Shown here one piece after another: positions 43,509 through 53,025 of a DNA stretch of 64,000 nucleotides. A model generated the notes under the pieces. That model was not told the origin of the DNA. It searched no databases and saw only the letters and a list, made by a program, of their open reading frames with translations. Origin of the DNA: Thiocapsa rosea (GTDB taxonomy: Bacteria; Pseudomonadota; Gammaproteobacteria; Chromatiales; Chromatiaceae). Position numbers and translations under genes: made by a program. The stretch covers positions 3,514,501 through 3,578,500 of the forward strand of contig NZ_RBXL01000001.1 of NCBI RefSeq assembly GCF_003634315.1, given 5' to 3'. The stretch's first letter is position 1; every line of letters begins with the position of its first letter.

Positions 43509-44841
43509 TCGGGAGCTTCAGACAGATCCTCGCCCCGCCGAGCACCGACGCCTCCACGACGAGTCGTCCCCCGTAGGCCTCGCAGATCTCCCGGGCGACG
43601 GCAAGACCGATGCCGTGGCCCGGTACGGCCTCGTCGGCACGCGCCCCGCGCGCGAGGAGGCGTTGCGCATCCTGCGGCCGGATGCCGGGTCCGTCGTCCT
43701 CGATGGCGAGCACCAGCATCCGCTTCTCATGGGTGGCGATGAGGTGGACGCGGCGGCGACACCACTTGAAGGCATTGTCGAGCAGATTGCCGAGCATCTC
43801 CATCAGATCCCCTTCAACGCCGTTGATCTGCAGCTCTTGCGGGACCGCTAGCGTGACCTCGACACCCTTGTCGCGATAGACCTTTTCCAGCGAGGCCAGG
43901 AGGCGTTCCGCGACGCGCCCGATCGGCACCGGCGGCGCGAGTATGGATGCCGGGGCGGCACCCGTGCGGGCGCGGTGCAGTTGATGGGCAACGATGTTGT
44001 CCATCCGCCCGAGCTGCTCTTCCATGAGCGCGCGCGTGTCCTGTCCGGAGCCGGCATCGCCGACGGCGCCCCGCATCACCGCGAGCGGCGTCTTGAGGCT
44101 GTGCGCGAGGTCGCCGAGCGCGTTGTCGAGCCGCATCTGGCGTGCCTGCGCATGGGCCAGCAGTCCGTTCAGATTGTCGGTCAGGGTGCTGATCTCGGTC
44201 GGATAGCGGCCGAGGATCTTGTCTTGTTGGCCGGACTCGATTGCGGCGACCTCGGCGCTGACCCGCCTCAAGGGTGCCAATCCCCAGGCGAGGATCAGGA
44301 CCAGCGCCGTCAACATGAGCGCGGCCATTGCACCGAGCCAGACAGCGAGGCTTGCGCGAAAGCGTCCGACCTCTTCGTCGAAGGCAACCGTGTCTTCCGC
44401 CACCAGGAAGACATAGTTGCGCGGCACCGCCCCCGTCGCCCAAGACACGCCGAAGCCTTCTACCAGATAGTCCTGTCCGTTGCTGTCGGTCCGAAATTCG
44501 AGGCGGCGCTCGCCGGGCACGAGCGCCATGGGGCCGGGCTCGGGGGTGCCGATTGCGGAGTCGGATTCCCAAATCAGACGGTCGGCGGTGTCGAAAACGC
44601 GGGCGTAGAGGCCCGATGCAGGCAGGCTGAAGCGGGCCTCGGCGAGCGCCTCGGGAAAGACCAGGCCGTCGTTCTCCGCCTCCGCTGCCGCCATGAGCAG
44701 GAAGATCTGGGCGAGCAGACGCTCCTCGCGCGAGGATTCGGCGGTCTCGCGGAAGGCCCGTTCCAGGGCAAGGCTGGTGAGCAGGATGAAGAGCGCGAGC
44801 ACCGCGGCGGCGGAGGCGACGACGCGTGCACGCAGCGACAT
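43504..44841 (-). CDS. PhoQ-like sensor histidine kinase
   Basis: The product is 445 residues from ATG 44841 (MSLRARVVASAAAVLALFIL), which shares a base with the TGA of the regulator gene. TM1, a periplasmic domain of about 130 residues, TM2 (AVWLGAMAALMLTALVLILAWGL), HAMP, then a HisKA with GDLAHSLKTPLAVMRGA, the PhoQ-type H-box, and an HATPase with DNAFKWCRRRV, EDDGPGI and GHGIGLAVAREICEAYGG. It probably senses envelope stress or cations like PhoQ. The periplasmic domain does not show the acidic patch clearly, so the signal is uncertain. Stop formed by element R8. Confidence 0.88.
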   Translation of the reverse strand: MSLRARVVASAAAVLALFILLTSLALERAFRETAESSREERLLAQIFLLMAAAEAENDGLVFPEALAEARFSLPASGLYARVFDTADRLIWESDSAIGTPEPGPMALVPGERRLEFRTDSNGQDYLVEGFGVSWATGAVPRNYVFLVAEDTVAFDEEVGRFRASLAVWLGAMAALMLTALVLILAWGLAPLRRVSAEVAAIESGQQDKILGRYPTEISTLTDNLNGLLAHAQARQMRLDNALGDLAHSLKTPLAVMRGAVGDAGSGQDTRALMEEQLGRMDNIVAHQLHRARTGAAPASILAPPVPIGRVAERLLASLEKVYRDKGVEVTLAVPQELQINGVEGDLMEMLGNLLDNAFKWCRRRVHLIATHEKRMLVLAIEDDGPGIRPQDAQRLLARGARADEAVPGHGIGLAVAREICEAYGGRLVVEASVLGGARICLKLPT

Positions 44842-45539
44842 CAGGCGGAACCCGGGTGTGCGTCCTCGCTTGCGAGCGCCAGGCGATAGCCGCGACCGCG
44901 CAAGGTCTCGATCGGCGCGAGCGAGCCGTCCGGGTCGAGCTTGCGCCGCAGGCGGCCCAGAAGCACCTCGATCACGTTGCTGTCGCGATCCTCGTCGTGT
45001 GGATAGAGGCGATCCGCCAAGGCTTGCTTGGAGAGCACACCGCCGCGGGCGCTCGCCAGTTGCTCCAAGAGCCGGTATTCGAACGCCGTCAGCTCGGTCG
45101 GGCGCTCGTGGATCCACACCGATTGGGCCACCAGATCCATGCGCAAGGGTCCGATGCGCAGCTCCCGAGACGCCGCTCCGTTGGATCGGCGGATCAGGGC
45201 GCGCAATCGGGCCAACAGCTCCTCGGCTTGGAACGGCTTGGCGAGATAGTCGTCGGCGCCGGCCTCGAGACCTTCCACCTTGTCCTGCCAGCGATCGCGC
45301 GCGGTGAGGATGAGGATCGGCAGGAGACTATCGGCGGCTCGCAGGCTGCGGATGATCTCCAGCCCGCTCATCCCAGGCAAGCCGAGATCGATCACCGCCG
45401 CGTCGAAGGGGTATTCGGTCGCCAGATACAAGCCTTCGCGACCCTCGCCGGTGCCCTGCGCAATCGCGCCCTCGCGAGCGAGACGCTCGATGATTTGGCG
45501 CCGCAGCTCGGTCTCGTCCTCGATCACCAGGATATGCAT
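44841..45539 (-). CDS. PhoP-like response regulator
   Basis: The product is 232 residues. Receiver: ILVIEDETELRR, phospho-Asp in AAVIDLGLPGMSG, Lys in YLAKPFQAEE. Winged-helix C-terminus: ELTAFEYRLLEQLA, SNVIEVLLGRLRRKLDP, IETLRGRGYRLA. The AGGGTG ribosome binding site lies just beyond the inner end of element R9. The gene heads the phoPQ-like pair, but by reconstruction it was the next gene after pepSY in one transcript before R9 inserted. Confidence 0.9.
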   Translation of the reverse strand: MHILVIEDETELRRQIIERLAREGAIAQGTGEGREGLYLATEYPFDAAVIDLGLPGMSGLEIIRSLRAADSLLPILILTARDRWQDKVEGLEAGADDYLAKPFQAEELLARLRALIRRSNGAASRELRIGPLRMDLVAQSVWIHERPTELTAFEYRLLEQLASARGGVLSKQALADRLYPHDEDRDSNVIEVLLGRLRRKLDPDGSLAPIETLRGRGYRLALASEDAHPGSA

Positions 45540-45550
45540 AGGTTCACCCT

Positions 45551-45746
45551 CTAAACCGCGCTCAGAACGAGATGCGCCATTTTCATGTTGCGTTTGGCTT
45601 CGGAGAAGTCCTCGATCTCAGTGGGATGCGGCTTAAAAGCTAATATTTTTTAATACCTTAAACCGCGCCGGCTCCGGCAGTCGTCGGAGCCGGCGTGGCC
45701 AAGCAATCCAACAAACGACGCATATCGTGCTGAGCGCGGTTTAGCG
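45551..45746. repeat. Palindromic element, copy R9 (paired, splits an operon)
   Basis: The full ~195-bp form. The outer arms match at 28 of 32 positions as inverted repeats (CTAAACCGCGCTCAGAACGA versus the complement CTAAACCGCGCTCAGCACGA, then ATGCG). The linker TAATATTTTTTAATACC lies between the units; the inner stem is CCGGCTCCGGCAG/CGTCGGAGCCGG. If the element is removed with one TA, pepSY ends CGC TAG and phoP follows 11 bases later. Confidence 0.9.
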
Positions 45747-45986
45747 ACCCGAGACGAAGACGTACTTGACCTCGCCCGACGGTGTCAGAACCTTGACCTG
45801 GTAACCACCGTCCGACGGCTTGACGGAGAGCACGCGCCCGCCGCCGGTCTGGCGTCGCGCCTCCTGTTCTGCTTGGGAAGGGCTCATTCCTTGGCCCGAC
45901 TTCTCGCTACGGCCCCACGCCACCCCGGTCGTCGCGGTGACGGCGACGAGAAGCAAGACGGCGAGGGTGACTCTGGTGAGACGCAT
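45741..45986 (-). CDS. Small secreted PepSY-like protein
   Basis: The product is 81 residues from ATG 45986 (MRLTRVTLAVLLLVAVTATT). Signal peptide to about residue 26. The mature part MSPSQAEQEARRQTGGGRVLSVKPSDGGYQV matches a single PepSY domain. Such small periplasmic PepSY proteins are frequently encoded next to PhoP/PhoQ-type systems and may tune the sensor. Its TAA stop is the first codon within element R9. Confidence 0.75.
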   Translation of the reverse strand: MRLTRVTLAVLLLVAVTATTGVAWGRSEKSGQGMSPSQAEQEARRQTGGGRVLSVKPSDGGYQVKVLTPSGEVKYVFVSGR

Positions 45987-46076
45987 GGTGTTCTTGGCTC
46001 CGGGATCCGTTCCAGGTGCGGGTGAATCTAGCACAGCCGATCCGTCGAGCCGAAGGCATCTGCGGACCGCAACCCA

Positions 46077-46379
46077 TTATCGCGGATCTCGGTCGCTCCT
46101 GTATCGAGGCCCGGGCGGATTCAGGATGACCGAGCGGGGAGGGACATAACCGCGAATGGCATGACCGCCGTATTCCGGGGCCGTGATGGTGGTGGTGCCG
46201 CGCTCGGGGCGATAACGGCGGGGGTAAGGGTCGCAAGGACGGCCGCGATCACAGCGCCATTCCCGACCGTCGCGTCCCTCCCACATGGGGGGCTCCCGCG
46301 CCTGCGAGGTCGCAGGCGCGAGGGCAAAGGTCGCAAGACCGACAGCGGATAGGATCAACAGCGTCCGGCTGATGTTCAT
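46077..46379 (-). CDS. Small secreted Arg/Pro-rich protein
   Basis: The product is 100 residues with a signal peptide (MNISRTLLILSAVGLATFAL...TSQA). The mature part is basic and proline-rich (RDGREWRCDRGRPCDPYPRRYRPERG) with two Cys. No family recognised. It lies 90 bases upstream of pepSY on the same strand and may be part of the PhoPQ-linked transcript. Confidence 0.55.
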   Translation of the reverse strand: MNISRTLLILSAVGLATFALAPATSQAREPPMWEGRDGREWRCDRGRPCDPYPRRYRPERGTTTITAPEYGGHAIRGYVPPRSVILNPPGPRYRSDRDPR

Positions 46380-46490
46380 GGATCATCTCCAGCGAAGCGG
46401 CGGGGAAACGGATACCCCGTCATAACCCTAATCATAGAGCCTCCACGCTGAACCGCACCTGAACCGCAGTGCCGTCGAAATCCCTTATCA

Positions 46491-46577
46491 CTTAAACCGC
46501 GCCCGCTGCGACGCCTGCAGATGGATTCGACATCAACCCCGGGGAGACAGCGCATGTCCCCCCGGGGCGCGGTTTAA
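46491..46577. repeat. Palindromic element, copy R10 (single unit)
   Basis: CTTAAACCGCGCCCGCTGCG at the left, CCCGGGGCGCGGTTTAA at the right, about 85 bp. An inner stem CCCCGGGG-type is possible. The right end forms the TAA stop of glcB. On the far side the flank reads TTAAGTG on the glcB strand, so the pre-insertion stop would also have been TAA. Confidence 0.78.
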
Positions 46578-48745
46578 TGCCCTTTGAGCCGCCTGCGCAT
46601 CACGTGCAGGGTCGGCTCGGTATAGCCGTTCGGCGCCTCGCGACCCTTGAAGATCAAATCCGAGGCGGCCTCGAAGGCGATGCCGTCGAATCCGGGTGCC
46701 ATCGGGCGATGCAGAGGATCATCGGCGTTCTGCGCGTCGACCACGGCGGCCATCCGCTTGAGCGTCTCCATGACCTGCTCCCGCGACACGATCCCGTGAT
46801 GCAGCCAGTTGGCGACATGCTGGCTCGAGATCCGCAGGGTCGCGCGATCCTCCATCAGGCCGACGTTGGCGATATCCGGCACCTTCGAGCAGCCGACACC
46901 CTGATCGACCCAGCGCACCACGTAGCCCAGGATGCCCTGGCAGTTGTTGTCGAGCTCCTGCTGGATTTCCTCGGCACTCCAGGCGCAATCGGGATCGAGC
47001 GGAATCTGCAGGATGGTGTCCAGGCTCGCCCGCGGTCCGCCGGCGGCCAGCTCGGCTTGGACGGCGGCCACATCGACTTGGTGGTAGTGCATCGCATGCA
47101 GGGTCGCGGCGGTCGGGGAGGGCACCCAGGCGCAGTTGGCGCCGGCCTTGGGGTGACCGGCTTTGGTGGCCACCATGGCGCGCATCTCGTCGGGCATGGT
47201 CCACATGCCCTTGCCGATCTGGGCATGGCCGCGCAGACCGCAGGCGAGACCGACATCGACGTTCCAGTTCTCGTAGGCGAGCAGCCAAGGCGCGGTCTTC
47301 ATGTCGCCTTTGCGCAGCACCGCACCGGCCTCCATGTCGGTGTGGATCTCGTCGCCGGTGCGGTCCAGGAAGCCGGTGTTGATGAAGATGACCCGCTCGG
47401 ATGCGACCCGAATGCACTCCTTGAGATTCAGCGTGGTGCGGCGCTCCTCGTCCATGATGCCGATCTTGATGGTGTTGCGGGCGAGCCCGAGTGCGTCCTC
47501 GACACCGGCGAAGATGTCGACCGCGAGCTGAACCTCCTCGGGTCCGTGCATCTTCGGCTTGACGATATAGACGCTGCCGGCGCGCGAGTTGCGACGAGCG
47601 CCGTAAGTCGGATGGATGTCGTGCAGGGCGCAGGCCACCGTGACCAGCGCATCGAGCATGCCTTCCGGGATCTCGTTGCCGTCGGCATCGAGCACGGCAT
47701 CCGTCGTCATGAGATGGCCGACGTTGCGCACCAGCATGAGCGAGCGGCCGGGCAGGGTGAGTGTGCCGCCGAGCGGGGTGCGGTAGATCCGGTCCTCGTC
47801 CAGGGCGCGATCGACAGGCTTTCCGCCCTTCTGGAAACGGGCCGTGAGGTCGCCTTTCATCAGGCCCAGCCAGTTGCGATAGACCCCGACCTTGTCCTCG
47901 GTATCGACCGCGGCGACCGAGTCCTCGCAGTCCTGGATACTGGTCATGGCCGATTCCAACAGCAGATCGGCCACCCCGGCGGGGCTGTCGCGACCGACCT
48001 GATGCTCGCGATCGATCCGGATCTCGATGTGCAGGCCATGGTTGATCAGCAGGATGGCATCCGGCTTCTCCGGCGTGCCGAGATAGCCGACGAACTGCCC
48101 CGGCTCCGCCAGCATGGTCTGGCTATTGTCCGGCAGGCAGACGACCAGCTTGCCGTCATCGACCCGATAGCCGCAGGACTCGCCGTGCGAGCCGCGGTTC
48201 AAGGGTGCCGCCTCGTCGAGGAAGGCGGCGGCGCGGGCGATGACCTCCGCCCCGCGTTTGGGGTTGTAGGCCGAGCCGCGCTCCAAGCCATCCGTGTCCG
48301 GGATCACGTCTGTCCCGTAGAGCGCGTCGTAGAGGCTGCCCCACCGGGCGTTGGCGGCGTTGAGCGCGTAACGTGCGTTGCTCACCGGCACCACGAGCTG
48401 TGGGCCGGCGATCTCGGCGATTTCCGCGTCGACGTTCGCCGTGGTGACGCCGAAATCGAGGCCTTCGGGGACGAGATAACCGATGTCCGACAGGAAGGCG
48501 CGGTAGGCGCCCTGATCCAGTGTTCGGCCGCGATGCTCCAGATGCCAGGCGTCGATCCGGGCCTGCAAGGCGTCGCGCTTCGCCAGAAGGGTGCGATGAC
48601 GTGGCGCGAGCTCCTGCACCAGGTTCCCGAAGGATTGCCAGAATGCGTCGGGCGCGATGCCGGTACCGGGCAAGACATCGTCGCTAACCAGATCGAACAA
48701 AGGCTGCGCGACCTTCAAGCCGCTTACATCCATACGCTTCATCAT
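46574..48745 (-). CDS. glcB: Malate synthase G
   Basis: The product is 723 residues from ATG 48745, the same length as E. coli GlcB. It condenses glyoxylate and acetyl-CoA to malate. Recognisable: [120 protein letters not shown] and [21 protein letters not shown]. No isocitrate lyase or glycolate oxidase genes are next to it. The upstream in-frame ATG at 48853 gives an unrelated N-terminus. Stop codon supplied by element R10. Confidence 0.96.
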   Translation of the reverse strand: MMKRMDVSGLKVAQPLFDLVSDDVLPGTGIAPDAFWQSFGNLVQELAPRHRTLLAKRDALQARIDAWHLEHRGRTLDQGAYRAFLSDIGYLVPEGLDFGVTTANVDAEIAEIAGPQLVVPVSNARYALNAANARWGSLYDALYGTDVIPDTDGLERGSAYNPKRGAEVIARAAAFLDEAAPLNRGSHGESCGYRVDDGKLVVCLPDNSQTMLAEPGQFVGYLGTPEKPDAILLINHGLHIEIRIDREHQVGRDSPAGVADLLLESAMTSIQDCEDSVAAVDTEDKVGVYRNWLGLMKGDLTARFQKGGKPVDRALDEDRIYRTPLGGTLTLPGRSLMLVRNVGHLMTTDAVLDADGNEIPEGMLDALVTVACALHDIHPTYGARRNSRAGSVYIVKPKMHGPEEVQLAVDIFAGVEDALGLARNTIKIGIMDEERRTTLNLKECIRVASERVIFINTGFLDRTGDEIHTDMEAGAVLRKGDMKTAPWLLAYENWNVDVGLACGLRGHAQIGKGMWTMPDEMRAMVATKAGHPKAGANCAWVPSPTAATLHAMHYHQVDVAAVQAELAAGGPRASLDTILQIPLDPDCAWSAEEIQQELDNNCQGILGYVVRWVDQGVGCSKVPDIANVGLMEDRATLRISSQHVANWLHHGIVSREQVMETLKRMAAVVDAQNADDPLHRPMAPGFDGIAFEAASDLIFKGREAPNGYTEPTLHVMRRRLKGH

Positions 48746-49046
48746 GATCTCGATCTCCAACCCTCGGGTCGCGAGGGCCATCTCAGTGGTATCGGAGTGC
48801 CGTGCATTGTTGTCTTCAGCCCCCCAAAAAGCGAATCGGCACGCGTCTCGCAACGATCGTCGAAGGGACGATGATCCGGGCGCGCCCGATTGTACAACTG
48901 AACTAAAATGGAGGCTTTGGCCGACCGGGGCAATCTTTGACCGATGAATTCCGTCAAGTTAGAGGATTCGTTGGTCCAATGCTTCGGGAGTGATGCGCCG
49001 GCTTGCCGGCGGGTCCTCGGGAACGACGGAGGAAGCGCCGAAATCA
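48746..49046. other. Intergenic region between divergent glcB and GGDEF-EAL genes
   Basis: 301 bases; the promoters of both genes should be here. A less GC-rich patch (48890-48915) includes TTGTACAAC and TAAAAT but their spacing is too short for a sigma-70 pair. No repeat or gene seen. Confidence 0.35.
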
Positions 49047-52000
49047 ATGAAATACCTCTTGCGACGGTCGCCAGCCCTGCGCGTAGCCCTGATTTACTTC
49101 GTCTTCGGGCTCGTTTGGATCTTGGCTTCGGACGTGCTGCTGTCGCTCGCGACAGGCGAGCTGGGAATCCTGCTGGGCATGAGCCTGACAAAGGGCCTGT
49201 TGTTCGTCGCGGTGACCGCGATCCTGCTCTTTTGGCTGCTCAATACCTCGATCGGTCGCGCCCTGGAGGCAGAACCCTCGGCGCTCGAGGGGCCGATCAA
49301 GCCCGTCACGCCGCTTCGGATGATCCTGGGTTTTTTGGCCCTCTTGATTCTGGTCCCGATGTTGAGTCTCGGGGTCGTCTTGATTCATGGTCCCCAACTG
49401 GAGCGTGACGCCTATTCGAATCTGAACGCGGTTGCCGCGCTCAAGGCCGGTCAACTCGAGCAATGGATGGCGGAACGGCACGGCGACGCTGTACTGCTCG
49501 CCTCCGATGTACCCTTCTCACGTCGAATCGACCAGTTACTCGGTGACTTGCCTCCGGATCCGACCCTCGCCGCAGACATCTCCGACCGGCTTGCCGCACT
49601 TGTGAACGCCTACGGCTACGAGGGCGTTCTCCTCGTCGCGCTTGACGGCGACGTTGTGCTGAGTATCGGCGAGCATTCCGAGCTGCTGGCGCCGCTCGAC
49701 GCCTTGGCCTTGCGCGCACGGGTCGAGAATCGTGTCCTGCAGAGCGGACTCCATCGGGACGAGGGAGGCGGCATTCACCTCGATTGGGTGATCCCGATCT
49801 CGGTCGAGGAGGGCGGAGCCCGGCGGGCGGTCGCCACCGTCGTGCTGCGTGCGGGTACCGAGGGCTTTTTGTATCCGTCCCTGCGCGCTTGGCCGACCGC
49901 GAGCCCGAGCGCCGAGACCCACTTGGTGGAGCGGGTGGGCGATTTCGGGGTCTTTCTGAGCGCCGCTCGCCATCGCGACTGGGTACCGCTTGTTCGAAAG
50001 GTGCCCTTGGGCGATCGGCTGCCGGCAACGGCTGCGTTGCTGCACGACAGCGACGTGGGGCAGGTTCCGGGGGAGGACTATCGCGGGGTCGAGGTGCTTG
50101 CCGTCTTTCGCCAGATCGCAGGGACCAACTGGCGCCTGATCGCCAAGGTGGACCGTGCCGAGGTCATGGCGCCACTGCGGGTGTTGGTCTATTGGGTCAG
50201 CCTGGTCGCCTTGGCCGCGCTGTCGGTGCTCGCGACGTCCGGTTACTTCTTCTGGCGTCTTCAACGTCGTGCCCACCGTCTCGAGATGGCGGCGCAGGCC
50301 GCCGAGAAGGACCGGCTGTTGATGAAGTTCTATGAGCTCCCCTTCGTGGGCATGGCGATCACCTCGCCTCGGATCAAACGCTGGATTCGTTTCAACGATC
50401 GGCTCTGCGAGATCTTCGGTTACGCGCGCGACGAGCTGGCCGAGACGACGTGGGTCGAGTTGACCTATCCGCCGGATCTCGACGCGGATCTGGCCGAGTT
50501 CGAGCGGGTATTGGCCGGAAAGTCGGACGGCTACGCGATGGAGAAGCGCTACCTGCGCAAGGACGGGCGGATTGTCCACACCGAGATCGATGTCCGTGTC
50601 GTGCGGCACGAGGACGGGAGCATTGACTATTTCGTCGCGACCATCGACGACATTAGCGAGCGCAAGCGTCAGGAAGAACGGCTTCGGCTGGCCGCGGCGC
50701 TGTTCGACAACACGCGCGAGGGTGTCGTGGTGACGGATCGCGATTCGCGTATCCTGCAGGTCAACACGGCCTTCGTCGAGCTGACGGGCTATGGCGAGGA
50801 TGAGGTGGTTGGACGAACACCGAGTCTTCTGCGATCGGATCGTCACGACGCCGCCTTCTTCGATGCGATGTGGCGGAGCATCGACGAAACCGGCCATTGG
50901 CAGGGCGAACTCTGGAACCAGCGCAAGAACGGCGAGCTCTATCCGGTGTTGCTCAACATCAGCGCGGTCAGGGACGATGCGGGGCAGGTGATCCAGTATG
51001 TCGGCGCCTTCTCGGATCTGTCTCGGATCAAGGCGTCCGAGTCACGGGTCGATTTTCTGGCCCATCACGATCCCTTGACCGAGCTGCCCAATCGTTTTCT
51101 GCTCGTCTCGCGCCTGGATCACGCGATCGATGTGGCGGCCCGCGAAGGCCAGCTCGTGGCGCTGCTGCTGCTGGATCTGGACCGCTTCAAGGACGTCAAC
51201 GACAGTTTCGGTCATCCCGCAGGCGATGTCCTGCTCCGACAGACGGCGCGACGTCTCGGCGGTTGTCTGGTTGCGGCCGATACCTTGGCACGCCTCGGCG
51301 GAGACGAGTTTGCGATCTTGCTCGAAGATATCGTCGATCCGCAGGACGCCGCCCGTGTCGCCGAGCGGCTGATCGCGGCGTTGGGCGAGACCACCAGGCT
51401 GCCCGACGGCACCGAGGTACGCATCGGCGCCAGTATCGGCATCAGCGTCTACGCCGGGCAAGACGAGGATGCCGGGGAGATGCTGCGGCAAGCCGACGCC
51501 GCCCTCTATCGGGCGAAGGAGGGGGGCCGCAGTCGATTCGATTTCTATACCGAGGATCTGACCCACAGCGCTCGCCATCGCGTCGAGACCGAGCGACGGC
51601 TGCGCGACGCCTTGGCCGAGGGGCAATTGGTCGCGCATTACCAACCCCAGGTCGAGATCGCCACCGGACGGGTGATCGGCGTGGAGGCGTTGGTGCGCTG
51701 GCGCGATCCCGAGCATGGGTTGATCCCGCCCGGCGAGTTCATCCCGCTCGCCGAAGAGACCGGCTTGATCGGGGCGCTCGGCGAGTGGGTGCTGCACGAG
51801 GCATGCCGCCAAGGCGTACTCTGGATGGAGATCGGCATCGCCCCCTTGGTCGTTGCGGTGAACCTTTCGGGGTATCAGCTGCGTCAAGGCGACATCGTCG
51901 AGTCCGTTGCGCGCGTGCTTCGTCAGACCGGTTTCCCGGCCGAGCGGCTCGAACTCGAACTCACCGAAAGCGCCCTGATGGAGCGCGAGGGCGATACCGC

Positions 52001-52349
52001 AGGCGTCCTCGATCGGCTGCGTGCACATGGTATCCGCATGGCGGTCGACGACTTCGGAACCGGCTATTCCTCCTTCGCCTATCTGCGCCGGTTCCGACTG
52101 GACGTGCTGAAGATCGACAAGCGTTTCATCGACGAGATCGACCAACAGCAGGATGCGCGCACCATCGTCGACGCCATCATCGCCATGGGTCACGCCCTCG
52201 GATTGCAGGTCTTGGCCGAGGGCGTCGAGACCCAATCCCAGCTCGACATCCTGCGCGACCAAGGTTGCGATCTCTTCCAAGGTTACTTGAAGAGTCGGCC
52301 CTTGGATGCCGATGCCGTCACCGCGCTGCTGCGCAACGATGCGGGCTGA
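49047..52349 (+). CDS. Membrane-bound multi-sensor GGDEF-EAL protein
   Basis: The product is 1100 residues from ATG 49047 (MKYLLRRSPALRVALIYFVF). Layout: three N-terminal TM helices (about 10-120), a periplasmic CACHE-like domain (about 125-370), TM (VYWVSLVALAALSVLATSGY), two PAS domains with PAC (about 425-545 and 550-670), GGDEF (about 680-840), EAL (about 850-1095). GGDEF is intact (RLGGDEFAILLED) but the I-site position reads VAAD, so product inhibition is probably lost. EAL is intact (VEALVRWRDP, DDFGTGYSSFAYL). It may respond to redox or ligand cues through its PAS domains to set c-di-GMP. Monocistronic by spacing. Confidence 0.92.
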   Translation: MKYLLRRSPALRVALIYFVFGLVWILASDVLLSLATGELGILLGMSLTKGLLFVAVTAILLFWLLNTSIGRALEAEPSALEGPIKPVTPLRMILGFLALLILVPMLSLGVVLIHGPQLERDAYSNLNAVAALKAGQLEQWMAERHGDAVLLASDVPFSRRIDQLLGDLPPDPTLAADISDRLAALVNAYGYEGVLLVALDGDVVLSIGEHSELLAPLDALALRARVENRVLQSGLHRDEGGGIHLDWVIPISVEEGGARRAVATVVLRAGTEGFLYPSLRAWPTASPSAETHLVERVGDFGVFLSAARHRDWVPLVRKVPLGDRLPATAALLHDSDVGQVPGEDYRGVEVLAVFRQIAGTNWRLIAKVDRAEVMAPLRVLVYWVSLVALAALSVLATSGYFFWRLQRRAHRLEMAAQAAEKDRLLMKFYELPFVGMAITSPRIKRWIRFNDRLCEIFGYARDELAETTWVELTYPPDLDADLAEFERVLAGKSDGYAMEKRYLRKDGRIVHTEIDVRVVRHEDGSIDYFVATIDDISERKRQEERLRLAAALFDNTREGVVVTDRDSRILQVNTAFVELTGYGEDEVVGRTPSLLRSDRHDAAFFDAMWRSIDETGHWQGELWNQRKNGELYPVLLNISAVRDDAGQVIQYVGAFSDLSRIKASESRVDFLAHHDPLTELPNRFLLVSRLDHAIDVAAREGQLVALLLLDLDRFKDVNDSFGHPAGDVLLRQTARRLGGCLVAADTLARLGGDEFAILLEDIVDPQDAARVAERLIAALGETTRLPDGTEVRIGASIGISVYAGQDEDAGEMLRQADAALYRAKEGGRSRFDFYTEDLTHSARHRVETERRLRDALAEGQLVAHYQPQVEIATGRVIGVEALVRWRDPEHGLIPPGEFIPLAEETGLIGALGEWVLHEACRQGVLWMEIGIAPLVVAVNLSGYQLRQGDIVESVARVLRQTGFPAERLELELTESALMEREGDTAGVLDRLRAHGIRMAVDDFGTGYSSFAYLRRFRLDVLKIDKRFIDEIDQQQDARTIVDAIIAMGHALGLQVLAEGVETQSQLDILRDQGCDLFQGYLKSRPLDADAVTALLRNDAG

Positions 52350-52385
52350 TCCCCCGGTCCGCCCGCGGGCTGCAAACCGGAGTGG

Positions 52386-52416
52386 GCGCCTTTGCGATAC
52401 TGAATGCCGGATTTAG
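52386..52416. repeat. Short dispersed repeat (shared with 11031-11062)
   Basis: GCGCCTTTGCG followed by GAATGCCGGATTTAG; see 11031. It ends exactly where the vsr start codon begins and may have contributed its upstream region. Confidence 0.4.
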
Positions 52417-52965
52417 ATGATGGATAAGCTGAACCCGCGCCAGCGCTCGCGCCTCATGGCTCGGGTCGTCGGCAAGGACACCAAGCCCGAGTGGATCCTG
52501 CGCTCCGCACTGCACCGGCTCGGGTTTCGCTATCGTCTGGGCGGGGGCGGATTGCCCGGTCGGCCGGATCTGGTCCTGCCCAAGTACCGCGCCGTCGTTT
52601 TCGTTCACGGCTGCTTCTGGCATCACCATGCCGACTGCAAACGCGCGACCTTGCCGCGGACCAACGCCGCCTTCTGGAAGGAGAAGCTGGAGCGCAACGT
52701 CGCACGCGACGGCGAGGCCGCAGCCGCGCTCGATGCCTTGGGCTGGAAGGTCATCGTGGTGTGGGAATGCGAGCTGTACCGCGATCCGGTCGCGGTCGCG
52801 TCTCGTGTGGTTGCGGCATTGACCGAGGGGGACGCCGCGCAGGAGGACGGCGGCTGCGATCTCGGAACACTCGATCCCCGTCGGTTACTCCGAGTCGCCG
52901 AGGAGAAGCGACGCTATCGGATCGGCCCCAAACCACTCGACGAGTATCCGGATCAAGACGGGTGA
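52417..52965 (+). CDS. vsr: Very short patch repair (Vsr) endonuclease
   Basis: The product is 182 residues from ATG 52417 (ATG 52420 is equally possible). Vsr nicks DNA 5' of T in T:G mismatches formed by deamination of 5-methylcytosine. Core motifs: NPRQRSRLMARVVGKDTKPE, GRPDLVLPKYRAVVFVHGCFWHHH with catalytic Asp and the metal-site His, TRTE-like TNAAFWKEKLERNVARD, and LGWKVIVVWECEL. It has about 30 extra C-terminal residues (LDPRRLLRVAEEKRRYRIG) compared with E. coli Vsr. No cytosine methyltransferase is next to it, which is unusual. Confidence 0.93.
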   Translation: MMDKLNPRQRSRLMARVVGKDTKPEWILRSALHRLGFRYRLGGGGLPGRPDLVLPKYRAVVFVHGCFWHHHADCKRATLPRTNAAFWKEKLERNVARDGEAAAALDALGWKVIVVWECELYRDPVAVASRVVAALTEGDAAQEDGGCDLGTLDPRRLLRVAEEKRRYRIGPKPLDEYPDQDG

Positions 52966-53025
52966 GTGCATGAGCCAAGCGACCGCCCCGACGCGACGCC
53001 GGCGATCGTCGCGAAGCGCCAATAT

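Noticed and set aside
1438-46577. Integron attC sites, because genes end in hairpin repeats
   Set aside because: The ends read GGTTTAA rather than the GTTRRRY core, genes lie in both directions and include large housekeeping genes, and no integrase is present.
46577-48874. 765-codon plus-strand ORF opposite glcB
   Set aside because: Antisense shadow of malate synthase G, which is certain.
48890-48915. Sigma-70 promoter (TTGTAC and TAAAAT)
   Set aside because: Spacing is about 8 bases, far too short.
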